Shown here one piece after another: positions 26,845 through 34,719 of a stretch of 40,454 bases of DNA (position 1 is its first letter; the number at the start of each line of letters is the position of its first letter). Source of the stretch: Bacteroidaceae bacterium (GTDB taxonomy: Bacteria > Bacteroidota > Bacteroidia > Bacteroidales > Bacteroidaceae); NCBI GenBank assembly GCA_016291905.1, contig JAEEZS010000008.1, forward strand, positions 1 to 40,454, read 5' to 3'. The notes beneath the pieces were generated by a model. That model was not told where the DNA came from. It searched no databases and saw nothing but the letters and a program-made list of their open reading frames with translations. The position numbers and the translations under genes were made by a program.

Positions 26845-28403
26845 AACGAACATCCCTACTCCTTTCCCTCTTTTTGGGTGCACTCTCCGTCTTTGCGCAG
26901 AGCATTGAGGTTAACATGGGCCAGATGCGCAAGCTCATCATGGCCGAGGGCGCTATCACCAGCCTCTACGTCGATGACGTGGATGAGGACAAACTGGTGG
27001 AGGCTGGCATCAGCGCTATGCTGAAACAACTTGACCCACACTCCACCTACGACAACGCCGAGGAGGTGAAGAAACTCAATGAACCTTTGCAGGGTAACTT
27101 TGAGGGTATCGGTGTGCAATTCAACATCGCGGAGGATACGCTGCTGGTTATCCAAACCGTTTCAGGAGGTCCTTCGCAGCGCGTAGGCATCCTGGCGGGC
27201 GACCGTATCATCTCTGTCAACGACACAGCTATTGCCGGCGTGAAGATGACACGCGAAGAAATCATGAAGCGCCTCCGTGGCCCGAAGGGAACGATAGCCA
27301 ATCTCGGCATCGTACGCCGCGGCGTCAAGGAGCCGATGACGTTTGTCGTCACACGTGATAAGATTCCCGTTAACACCCTGGAGGCAGCTTACATGATTGC
27401 CCCAAAGATTGGCTACATCCGCTTAGGAAGTTTCGGGCAGACGTCACACGACGAAGTTACTGAAGCTATGGATAATCTGCTGAAGAAAGGGATGAAAGAT
27501 CTCATCCTCGATCTTCAGGACAATGGGGGCGGCTACTTGCAGGCAGCCGTTGACATTGCGAACGAGTTCCTGGAAGAAGGACAGCTCATCGTCTATACCG
27601 AGGGGCGCCGGGTACCGCGTCAGGAGTTTACAGCCGCAGGTGGCGGGCGTTTCCGCAAAGGGCGTCTGGTGGTACTCATCAACGATTATTCTGCTTCGGC
27701 TTCCGAGATTGTCACCGGTGCCATACAAGATTGGGACAGAGGCTACGTTGTCGGACGCCGCTCGTTTGGCAAGGGATTGGTGCAGCGTCCCATCCCCTTC
27801 CCTGACGGCTCCATGATTCGCCTCACCGTAGCTCACTACTATACCCCCAGCGGACGCTGTGTACAGAAGCCCTACGGCGAAGGCACCGATTACAAGAAAG
27901 ACCTCCTTAACCGTTTCAATAATGGCGAGATGTCCAATGCTGATAGCATCCACTTCCCCGACTCGCTCAAGTACGCCACGAAAGTGCTGGGACGCACCGT
28001 CTATGGAGGTGGAGGCATTATGCCGGACCGTTTCGTTCCCATCGACACAGTCAGCTACACCAAGTATCACCGCGAGCTTGTAGCCAAAGGAGTCATCAAT
28101 CAGGCTAATCTATATTTTATTGATAACTTCCGCAAGCAATGGGAGAAACAATATCCCACGTTTGCCAAGTTTAATAAGCAGTTCGAAGTGACGGACGACA
28201 TGCTTGACGTTGTGCTCCGTAAGGCAGAAGAAGCCAAGGTGAAATTCGACGAAGAAGCCTATAAGGCTTCGCTACCTCTGCTACGCACTCAACTCAAGGC
28301 CCTCATCGCCAGGGACCTTTGGGAGCAGAGCAACTATTTCGAAATCATCAACACCACCAACGAAAGCGTCAGCGCCGCACTGGATTACCTAAATAGCAAG
28401 TAA
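26841..28403 (+). CDS. Secreted S41-family C-terminal processing peptidase
   Basis: CtpA/Tsp-like serine peptidase exported to the periplasm. The signal peptide covers about residues 1-19 ('SLLLSLFLGALSVFAQ'). A PDZ domain occupies about 85-170 ('GIGVQFNIAEDTLLVIQTV', 'RVGILAGDRIISVNDT'). The S41 domain has 'GYIRLGSFGQTS', 'LDLQDNGGGYLQAAVDIA', the nucleophile motif SASASE at 284-289 and the catalytic lysine Lys311 in 'SFGKGLVQ'. It is 520 residues, full length. It overlaps coaD by 4 bases in the parE-coaD-S41 unit and is convergent with folK across 26 bases with no clear terminator. Confidence 0.93.
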   Translation: MKRTSLLLSLFLGALSVFAQSIEVNMGQMRKLIMAEGAITSLYVDDVDEDKLVEAGISAMLKQLDPHSTYDNAEEVKKLNEPLQGNFEGIGVQFNIAEDTLLVIQTVSGGPSQRVGILAGDRIISVNDTAIAGVKMTREEIMKRLRGPKGTIANLGIVRRGVKEPMTFVVTRDKIPVNTLEAAYMIAPKIGYIRLGSFGQTSHDEVTEAMDNLLKKGMKDLILDLQDNGGGYLQAAVDIANEFLEEGQLIVYTEGRRVPRQEFTAAGGGRFRKGRLVVLINDYSASASEIVTGAIQDWDRGYVVGRRSFGKGLVQRPIPFPDGSMIRLTVAHYYTPSGRCVQKPYGEGTDYKKDLLNRFNNGEMSNADSIHFPDSLKYATKVLGRTVYGGGGIMPDRFVPIDTVSYTKYHRELVAKGVINQANLYFIDNFRKQWEKQYPTFAKFNKQFEVTDDMLDVVLRKAEEAKVKFDEEAYKASLPLLRTQLKALIARDLWEQSNYFEIINTTNESVSAALDYLNSK

Positions 28404-28429
28404 GCCGTCTTCTGCTTAATAATAGTCTG

Positions 28430-28894
28430 TCACTTTTCAATTACGTCGCGCAGAGGTTGACCTGTGAGCGGCCAAAGTATGTTCGGGGCTATCTCAAGGA
28501 GAGGACGCCAAACGAACTCCCGCTGCAACATCAGCGGATGGGGCACGGTGAGACGAGTAGTATGTATAATACGGCTGCCGTAAAGGAGAATATCTATATC
28601 AATGGGGCGATCCTGATAATCTAACTTCGCGGAACTCTTGTGCTTGCGGCCAAGCTGGCGCTCAATGCGTTGGGTGATATCCAGCAAACGAGTTGGGGTA
28701 AGCGAGGTCTCAAGGGCGACAACCATGTTGAGAAACTTGTGCGAAGAGACGAAACCCCATGGCTCGCTCTCTATGATAGACGAGCGGCACATGAGGTTTC
28801 CAGTCTTTTCAACTAACAGGGAAATGGCCTGTTCAAGAAGTTCTTCGCGATTGCCTTCGTTGCTGCCTAACCCGAGATAGACGATATTGTGCAT
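28430..28894 (-). CDS. folK: 2-amino-4-hydroxy-6-hydroxymethyldihydropteridine pyrophosphokinase
   Basis: HPPK transfers pyrophosphate from ATP to the pterin in folate synthesis. 'VYLGLGSNEGNREELL', 'SEPWGF', 'FLNMVVALET' and the metal/ATP signature 'DRPIDIDILLYG' with 'VPHPLMLQREFVWRPLLEI' are diagnostic. I prefer the ATG at 28894, giving 154 residues; a GTG at 28900 would add two residues and sit 2 bases after the caspase gene stop. It is the last gene of the DUF4384-barrel-caspase operon, an odd companion for a folate gene. Confidence 0.95.
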   Translation of the reverse strand: MHNIVYLGLGSNEGNREELLEQAISLLVEKTGNLMCRSSIIESEPWGFVSSHKFLNMVVALETSLTPTRLLDITQRIERQLGRKHKSSAKLDYQDRPIDIDILLYGSRIIHTTRLTVPHPLMLQREFVWRPLLEIAPNILWPLTGQPLRDVIEK

Positions 28895-28902
28895 GGGCAC
28901 AA

Positions 28903-30420
28903 TCAGAACTGCATCTCACGCCAAGTCTCAGCAGCCTGCTGAGTAGCTGTGGTGGCAGGAGTCTGCGACTTGCGCATCTTCAACTGAGGAGCAATGGTTG
29001 AGACGTTGCGCTGCAAACGGTCAGAGAGCAGACCGAAGTTAATCATGCCACCCGTCTCCTGCATCTCCTTCAGCAGATAGTAGGTAAAGAGGCCGTGTCC
29101 CTGTTCAGGATAACCTTGTGCGGTTTCGTTGCCCTGAGCTGCGGAGAAGACAACGACGGAACCACCACCAAGCTCAGCTTCCTCAGCTTCAATCTCCACA
29201 CCACGCAAACCGTCGGTAACGCCCTCGTTCTCACGGTTAACGCCGCTGAAGCAGGCATCAAGGAAAACGCTGGTCTGATGGAAAGCAAGTTCACCCAGTT
29301 TAGCATAGAAAGCATCAAGAGCTATGCCACGCTGGGGGCTGGTACCACGCACATCGGTAGGAAGGATATAGGCTTTATTCTTATTCTTCACATCGGGCAC
29401 ACCATGACCGGCATAATAGACAATGAGGTTCTTTCGCTCACGGTCGGGGATACGCTGCACCCAGTCTTCAAGCTCTTCCTCCAGAATCATCTGCTTAGTA
29501 GCATCCTCCGTGAGGTGAATGTTCTGTGCGGGGATGCCAAGAGTTTTCTGACAATACTCAGCAAAGACGCGGGCATCGTGAATAGCATAAGGAACGTCGG
29601 AGACAAAGCGGTAATTCTGGTTACCAATAACAAGGGCATAGGTGTTGTTGCGGGCATAGTATCCCTGTGGAATGATGGAATCAACGCCTGAGGTCATGTA
29701 ATCGTAGTCGATATCAAGAACACGGCCTGCTGTGAGTTTTTCTATCGCCGAAGGGGCAAAGCCATACTCAGCGGCATTACCGGCATTGATGTACGAGGGC
29801 AGACGACGCACTTCGCCGTTGTAGAGGGCGTGACGAACACGTTTGCCTATCTTCACCTCATTGGCAAAGACGTGATGACCGAGAATAGCTGTGGGGCTAA
29901 GCTCAATGCTCTGCAGATTAGTACAAGAAACGAAAGCCTGATCCGCGACGCGGCACTGATCGGGAATCTTGACACTATTTAGGGAAGAACAACGCGCGAA
30001 AGCGATAGTCTCGATGCTGTGCAGGCTGACGGGGAAGGAAATATTGCGCAGATGTGTGCAGCCGAGGAAGGCTCCCCATCCAATCTGGGTGACATCGCGC
30101 CCAAGGAAGACGACCTCCTGTAGGTTCTCAAGTTCAGCAAAAGCGCATGAGCCGATACGAATCACGCCAGAACCGATTTGTACTTTCTTCACGTCAAGTT
30201 TCTTCTTCGTCCATGGAGCAATGTTGTGCTTCATGTCGTAGTCGGGAATGGAAACGTAATCGCCTACCTTACTGGCGTTGGCAATAGTGAGAGTGAGACC
30301 GTCAAAAACCCACTTGACATCAGGGCCGCAGTTACCTTCCATTTTGTAGATGGACGTCTTTGCCCAGCCTGAAGGCAGGCAGAGAAGGGCAAGAAGGAGG
30401 AAAATGATATGCTTTTTCAT
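28903..30420 (-). CDS. Secreted BspA-type LRR plus caspase-like (C14) protein
   Basis: A 505-residue exported protein. The signal peptide is about residues 1-20. A region of LRR_5/BspA-type repeats of about 23 residues follows (about 80-185, 'VIRIGSCAFAELENLQEVVF', 'QIGWGAFLGCTHLRNISFP', 'IETIAFARCSSLNSVKIP'). The caspase p20 fold (about 258-470) has the catalytic histidine at 339 in 'IVYYAGHGV' and the cysteine at 390 in 'SVFLDACFSG'. The dyad is intact, so it is probably an active cysteine peptidase of the metacaspase/orthocaspase group, acting outside the cytoplasm. Substrate is unknown. It follows the barrel protein gene by 13 bases and precedes folK by only a few bases. Confidence 0.88.
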   Translation of the reverse strand: MKKHIIFLLLALLCLPSGWAKTSIYKMEGNCGPDVKWVFDGLTLTIANASKVGDYVSIPDYDMKHNIAPWTKKKLDVKKVQIGSGVIRIGSCAFAELENLQEVVFLGRDVTQIGWGAFLGCTHLRNISFPVSLHSIETIAFARCSSLNSVKIPDQCRVADQAFVSCTNLQSIELSPTAILGHHVFANEVKIGKRVRHALYNGEVRRLPSYINAGNAAEYGFAPSAIEKLTAGRVLDIDYDYMTSGVDSIIPQGYYARNNTYALVIGNQNYRFVSDVPYAIHDARVFAEYCQKTLGIPAQNIHLTEDATKQMILEEELEDWVQRIPDRERKNLIVYYAGHGVPDVKNKNKAYILPTDVRGTSPQRGIALDAFYAKLGELAFHQTSVFLDACFSGVNRENEGVTDGLRGVEIEAEEAELGGGSVVVFSAAQGNETAQGYPEQGHGLFTYYLLKEMQETGGMINFGLLSDRLQRNVSTIAPQLKMRKSQTPATTATQQAAETWREMQF

Positions 30421-30433
30421 ATACTAGGTATTT

Positions 30434-31372
30434 TTACATTCTGAACTGGATATAAAAACGAGTGAAATTGCTTTTGAAACCGGCAGTCTTTTTGCCGAAA
30501 TCAGCGGTGTTGAGCGGCTGGTACTTGGTGTCGCCTGTGCGTTTTTCAAAGCCTACACCGATAGCCTTCCATGACATACTGGCACCATACGCTTTGTATA
30601 GGCCATGTCCCCAAAGGAGTTTCAGGTTTTCAGCCATAGCGTTATAGTCCGAGGCTCCTCCATTCTGATTGGCATCCTTACTCTTGTTATTGAGCATGTA
30701 AAGCACGGAGGCCTGATAACCCACGTGATAGTAAACGTTAATCTTCAGATAGTGGATGCCATCGTAATTGATATAATTGAACGGGGCAATGGTAATCGAA
30801 GGACCGAGGGACATACCGTAGGTGGCCTCGTATTTTTCGAGGTTCCAAGGTGTGTAGTAGTAACTCTTCGTCTTCCCGTCCGTTGTAACATCGAACTTCT
30901 GACTGCTGTCATAGAGATACTGTCCAGCTGAGGCAAAATAGTGGCTGGCACTAAGGTCGAGACCCGTGTAATCAAGACAAATCTGCACGGTGTTGGCAAT
31001 GGGTTTCTTGTGGAGCGGATAGTTACGTCCCTTCTGAAGGGCGAAACTCCAATCGGCTTTTCCACCATTGAAATACCCTTTGGCAATGGGTGCATAGCCT
31101 GTTTCAACGGGATGCCAAGGCGTGAGGGTTGCCTCTTTGTTGTAGGCGATGTTGAAAAATCCGCGCCGTCCCCAGACACTGGCATAGTGCATCTCGCGGG
31201 TGTTGCGCGAAGTCACATCCTGTTGTTCCTTGATAATGTCGTCAATGGTGACGATTTCCGTTGAGTCCTCTTTCATGTCGAGATTCGACCATCGGTTGTC
31301 TTCTTTCTCCACTTGGGCGAATGCTGTCAGCACCGATAAGCAAGCGGCAAATAGCAAGAGTCTTTTTTTCAT
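30434..31372 (-). CDS. Outer-membrane beta-barrel-like protein of unknown function
   Basis: A 312-residue exported protein with signal peptide (about 1-19, 'LLLFAACLSVLTAFAQ'). After a charged stretch ('TIDDIIKEQQDVTSRNTRE') the rest alternates polar and aromatic residues with Tyr/Gly-rich strands ('FFNIAYNKEATLTPW', 'TVQICLDYTGLDLSASHYFA') and ends in 'FTRFYIQFRM'. Such aromatic-rich strands and a C-terminal aromatic motif suggest an outer-membrane barrel. I do not recognise the family. It lies between the DUF4384 gene and the caspase gene with 13-base gaps on both sides, so a shared function is likely. Confidence 0.7.
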   Translation of the reverse strand: MKKRLLLFAACLSVLTAFAQVEKEDNRWSNLDMKEDSTEIVTIDDIIKEQQDVTSRNTREMHYASVWGRRGFFNIAYNKEATLTPWHPVETGYAPIAKGYFNGGKADWSFALQKGRNYPLHKKPIANTVQICLDYTGLDLSASHYFASAGQYLYDSSQKFDVTTDGKTKSYYYTPWNLEKYEATYGMSLGPSITIAPFNYINYDGIHYLKINVYYHVGYQASVLYMLNNKSKDANQNGGASDYNAMAENLKLLWGHGLYKAYGASMSWKAIGVGFEKRTGDTKYQPLNTADFGKKTAGFKSNFTRFYIQFRM

Positions 31373-31385
31373 ATCGTTATTGTAA

Positions 31386-32282
31386 TTATTCTTCTGCGTC
31401 TTTATTGATGATTTTCACCCATTTTGTCTCCACCACCATCTCACGGTCGGCTTGCTGGCTTTTTCTGAGCCAGTTGCGGAATTCGCGGGCACCGAGGGTG
31501 TTCAGATGACGGGCATCGCCTGCGCTGTCAATGGTTTTCGAGAAGGGATTGGGTGAATAGATGATGACAATACCGTCCATCTCGAAGGCCTGCTCAGTAG
31601 TGAGGTTGATATGGTAGGGAGCGGGGGGAGTGCTCATCTTGTCGAAGAAGGTGTAACTCTTGCCTCCCTTCACTTCAAAGCGGCCGGTGGTATCGTTCTT
31701 GTAGGGCAGCAGGCAGGTAGCCTCGCTGCTATTGCTCTGAATAAGGTAAGCGGCGACATAGCCGTTAGAAGGAGAGCGGAAAGAGACATACATCCGCTCA
31801 CCGGAAGCGAACTCAGAGGATTCCACCTGCCTTCCGTCCACTTCTTTCAGGATATTCCATCTCAAGTTGGTCTTTGCCTGCACGACCTCACGGGCTTTTC
31901 CCCACACTTCAGCAGTAAAGAACAGTTCGCCTTTGATGTATTCCACGGAGATTTCGGGGTCACGGGTGTCGCCCAACCAATCGCCGCGCGACATAGCCTC
32001 CGTGTTCATCCAGAAAAACGAACTTTCCACCGTTCCCTCTGCGCTGGAAGACGAGACGTTTGTATCGATGATGTTCGACGATATGCTTTTACCGAAGGCC
32101 TTCTCGATAGCATCCGTTTTCGCCCATTCCAGGCATCGCAGTTTGGCTTCCGTTAGGGTGATATTGTCGTTCTCTCCTACGACGTAGGTACCTTTGCCAT
32201 GGACATCAACTACCTTTTGGGCTTCTGCCAGCATCGGCAGGCAAAGCATCAGCCATAGCGCCACTATCTTCGTATTTCTCAT
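31386..32282 (-). CDS. Secreted DUF4384-domain protein
   Basis: A 298-residue exported protein (signal peptide about 1-21, 'IVALWLMLCLPMLAEAQ'). The N-terminal part, with 'VHGKGTYVVGENDNITLTEA' and an Ala/Lys helix after it, resembles domains that precede lipoprotein or FlgT-like folds. About residues 158-250 match DUF4384: 'SGERMYVSFRSPSNGYVAAY', 'ATCLLPY' and 'GIVIIYSPNPF'. DUF4384 often occurs with caspase or kinase domains in bacteria; here it is a separate protein two genes upstream of the caspase. The ATG at 32282 fits the signal peptide; an in-frame extension upstream would overlap metK and hide it. It is the first gene of the operon, behind a good promoter. Confidence 0.82.
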   Translation of the reverse strand: MRNTKIVALWLMLCLPMLAEAQKVVDVHGKGTYVVGENDNITLTEAKLRCLEWAKTDAIEKAFGKSISSNIIDTNVSSSSAEGTVESSFFWMNTEAMSRGDWLGDTRDPEISVEYIKGELFFTAEVWGKAREVVQAKTNLRWNILKEVDGRQVESSEFASGERMYVSFRSPSNGYVAAYLIQSNSSEATCLLPYKNDTTGRFEVKGGKSYTFFDKMSTPPAPYHINLTTEQAFEMDGIVIIYSPNPFSKTIDSAGDARHLNTLGAREFRNWLRKSQQADREMVVETKWVKIINKDAEE

Positions 32283-32303
32283 GAGTTTTCTTTTTTTCGC
32301 CTG

Positions 32304-32333
32304 CAAAAATAAGCATAAAATTTTACTCTTCAA
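32304..32333 (-). promoter_or_regulatory. Promoter of the DUF4384-barrel-caspase-folK operon
   Basis: On the minus strand TTG (32333-32331), a 19-base spacer and TATTTTTG (32311-32304) match the Bacteroidetes pattern. The -33 half lies in the last codons of metK. The DUF4384 start codon follows 21 bases after the box. Confidence 0.7.
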
Positions 32334-33657
32334 TGAAAAAGGAAGAAAAATTAGTGCGTATCGTTTCCACGCAATCCAGCTTCTCCCAAGTGAAAAGCTC
32401 AACGTCCACGTCGCGCGTTCCATTATAAGCGTTATGGAAATGCTTATGAATCACCTGCGGCTGACGCCCCACATGGCCGTAAGCAGCTGTCTCGGTGTAG
32501 ATGGGGGCACGGAGCTTCAGCCGTTCCTCAATGGCGTGGGGACGAAGGTCGAAAAGGTCTGTGATACGTTTGGCGATTTCACCGTCCGACAAACTTATAT
32601 GGCTGCGTCCATAAGTATTCACGAAGATGCTGACGGGCTTTGCCACACCGATAGCATAGGAGATTTGCACAAGCATTTCATCAGCCACCCCCGCAGCTAC
32701 CATGTTCTTAGCGATATGACGAGCAGCATAGGCTGCGCTGCGGTCAACCTTACTGGGATCCTTACCGCTGAAGGCACCGCCACCATGAGCACCTTTGCCT
32801 CCGTAGGTGTCGACGATAATCTTACGTCCCGTCAACCCCGTGTCGCCATGTGGGCCTCCGATGACGAACTTCCCCGTGGGGTTCACATGAAGCGTAAAGT
32901 GCGAGTCAAAGAGAGCCGCTGTACGGGGGTCGGATATCTGCGCTTTCACACGAGGCAGCAACGTTTCTTCCACCTCACGGCGGATGGTTGCCAGCATAGC
33001 TGCGTCGGCAGCTTCCTGTGTACCTTCCGGCGTTTCGTAATACTGAACGAATTCGTCGTGCTGAGTACTGACAACGATGGTATCTATGCGCAAGGGCGTG
33101 CCGTCGTCGGCATACTCAACGGTTACCTGGCTCTTGGCATCGGGACGCAGCCACGTTCTCTCGCGTCCATTGTGCAGATAAGTCATCTCTGTTTTTTCGC
33201 GTCGGATGTCAGCCAACGTCTTCACGATGAGGTGAGCCAGCCAAAGCGGCAGCGGCATGTAGTCAGCCGTCTCCTTCGTGGCATAGCCGAACATCATACC
33301 TTGATCTCCGGCTCCTTGCTCAAGAGGATTGGCGCGATCCACGCCTCGGTTGATGTCGAGGCTCTGTTCGTGGATAGCGCTCAGCACGCCGCACGAATCG
33401 CCGTCGAACATATAGTCGCTCTTTGTGTAGCCAATCCGCTTAATGGTACGTCGCGCGACGTCCTGCAAATCAACATAGGCCTCCGACTTCACCTCACCCG
33501 CAATCACCACCTGCCCTGTCGTCACCAGCGTCTCAACAGCCACTTTCGAGTTCGGGTCGTAGGCGAGCAGTTCGTCCAATATGGCGTCCGAAATTTGGTC
33601 CGCCACTTTATCTGGGTGTCCCTCCGACACCGATTCAGATGTAAACAAATATCCCAT
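32323..33657 (-). CDS. metK: S-adenosylmethionine synthetase
   Basis: Makes SAM from methionine and ATP. '[21 protein letters not shown]' (His14 region), '[16 protein letters not shown]' and '[20 protein letters not shown]' are the conserved signatures. Length of 444 residues includes an extended middle and C-terminal region. It has its own promoter and a 5' leader of about 160 bases that can fold into a SAM-II-like pseudoknot, so feedback control by SAM is predicted. The caspase operon promoter overlaps its 3' end. Confidence 0.98.
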   Translation of the reverse strand: MGYLFTSESVSEGHPDKVADQISDAILDELLAYDPNSKVAVETLVTTGQVVIAGEVKSEAYVDLQDVARRTIKRIGYTKSDYMFDGDSCGVLSAIHEQSLDINRGVDRANPLEQGAGDQGMMFGYATKETADYMPLPLWLAHLIVKTLADIRREKTEMTYLHNGRERTWLRPDAKSQVTVEYADDGTPLRIDTIVVSTQHDEFVQYYETPEGTQEAADAAMLATIRREVEETLLPRVKAQISDPRTAALFDSHFTLHVNPTGKFVIGGPHGDTGLTGRKIIVDTYGGKGAHGGGAFSGKDPSKVDRSAAYAARHIAKNMVAAGVADEMLVQISYAIGVAKPVSIFVNTYGRSHISLSDGEIAKRITDLFDLRPHAIEERLKLRAPIYTETAAYGHVGRQPQVIHKHFHNAYNGTRDVDVELFTWEKLDCVETIRTNFSSFFIEE

Positions 33658-33729
33658 TCCTTTTTTAATTAAAGGGTTTAACCATCGTTATCTGAAAAGA
33701 AACGGGGGAAATATCAGTAGGCTGATGCA

Positions 33730-33804
33730 GGCCAGCGGCACGTGTGCCGGCTGCCGTTTTTAGCATTTTTTACTGAGGTTGCAAGCAGCTCAAATCTTTC
33801 CTCA
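33730..33804 (-). promoter_or_regulatory. SAM-II-like riboswitch in the metK leader
   Basis: Reading the minus strand from 33804: P1 5' arm TGAGG (33804-33800), L1 AAAGATTTGA, P2 5' arm GCTGC (33789-33785), TTGCAA, P1 3' arm CCTCA (33778-33774), an A-rich L3 with TGCTAAAAAC, then P2 3' arm GCAGC (33754-33750). This is the order of an H-type pseudoknot and shares GATTT, TTGCA and GCTAAAAA with the SAM-II consensus. The 3' P2 arm GGCAGC is also the 5' side of a strong hairpin (33755-33730), so the two folds exclude each other. Identification is by eye and needs a covariance-model test. Confidence 0.62.
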
Positions 33805-33819
33805 TTTCCTTTTCGCCGG

Positions 33820-33850
33820 CAAAGGTAGTGCAAGTCGAACGAAATACAAA
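33820..33850 (-). promoter_or_regulatory. Promoter of metK
   Basis: On the minus strand TTTG (33850-33847), a 19-base spacer and TACCTTTG (33827-33820) match the consensus. Transcription should begin about 12 bases before the first arm of the pseudoknot, as expected for a riboswitch. Confidence 0.78.
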
Positions 33851-33905
33851 AAAAATCTTGCTTTTTTTTATTTCTGAGTCGCAACCTGACTGAGACAAGG
33901 ATGTC

Positions 33906-34652
33906 CTACATCCCCATGCCGCCATCGACTTGGATCACCTGCCCGCTGACGTAGCTGCTGAGGTCGGAGGCAAGAAAGAGGGCCACGCCTGCAATCTCCT
34001 CGGGGGTACCCCCACGACGGAGGGGTATCTTCTTCGCCCACTCGGCGCGCACCTCCTCAGGCAGCTGAAGCGTCATGTCGGTAAGGATGAAGCCCGGCGC
34101 GATGATGTTGGCGCGGATGCCGCGACTGCCTATCTCCTGCGCGATGCTCTTCGTGAGGCCTATCATGCCCGCTTTCGAGGCTGCGTAGTTACATTGTCCC
34201 GCGTTGCCATGCACACCCACCACGCTGCTCATTGAGATGATGCTGCCCGAACGCTGACGCATCATCACGGGTGTAATGGCATGGATGAAGTTGAACGTGC
34301 TCTTGAGGTTCACGGTGAGCACCTTGTCCCACTGAGCCTCTGTCATGCGCATCATCAGGCCGTCCTTGGTAATGCCGGCGTTGTTGACGAGGACGTCAAT
34401 GCGTCCGAAGTCCTTTACAATCTCAGCCACAACGGCTTCCGTTGCCTCAAAATTGGAGGCATCGGAGGCATAACCCTTGACGCGCGTGCCGAAAGCGGCA
34501 ATCTGGCCGACGGTTTCCTCCATCGCCTCGTTGTACACCAGGTCGGTAATGGCGATGTCGGCGCCTTCCTCTGCAAAACGCAAGGCAAGAGCCTTTCCGA
34601 TTCCTCGTGCTGCACCCGTAATAAGGGCAACCTTTCCTTCTAGAAGTTTCAT
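33906..34652 (-). CDS. fabG: 3-oxoacyl-ACP reductase
   Basis: NADPH-dependent short-chain dehydrogenase of fatty-acid elongation. The cofactor motif TGAARGIG is at 12-19, 'VNNAG' near 89-93, and the catalytic Ser143, Tyr156 and Lys160 lie in 'SMSSVVG' and 'NYAASK'. 'NIIAPGFILTDM' and the C-terminal 'SYVSGQVIQVDGGMGM' are typical of FabG. Length 248 is normal. It follows dusB by 48 bases filled with a dispersed repeat and ends 247 bases before metK. Confidence 0.93.
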   Translation of the reverse strand: MKLLEGKVALITGAARGIGKALALRFAEEGADIAITDLVYNEAMEETVGQIAAFGTRVKGYASDASNFEATEAVVAEIVKDFGRIDVLVNNAGITKDGLMMRMTEAQWDKVLTVNLKSTFNFIHAITPVMMRQRSGSIISMSSVVGVHGNAGQCNYAASKAGMIGLTKSIAQEIGSRGIRANIIAPGFILTDMTLQLPEEVRAEWAKKIPLRRGGTPEEIAGVALFLASDLSSYVSGQVIQVDGGMGM

Positions 34653-34654
34653 AT

Positions 34655-34719
34655 AATTATAAAATTAGGAATTAATAATTATTTAGTTAAGAATTAAGAG
34701 TTAAGAGTTAAGAAAAAAA
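34655..34719. repeat. Dispersed TTAAGAGTTAAG repeat, copy A (fabG-dusB)
   Basis: This AT-rich unit contains AATTATAAAATTAGGAATTA and TTAAGAATTAAGAGTTAAG in order. The reverse complement of 36404-36473 has the same order with only a few differences. The repeat fills the gap between dusB and fabG and runs into the dusB coding end, where it supplies the last codons and the TAA stop (34703-34701). Confidence 0.7.

Noticed and set aside
32283..32423. 47-codon N-terminal extension of the DUF4384 gene
   Set aside because: It would overlap metK, contain the promoter at 32304-32333, and bury an obvious signal peptide that begins at 32282.
32194..33672. 492-codon plus-strand frame over metK
   Set aside because: It is antisense to the well-conserved metK. 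No independent signal supports it.
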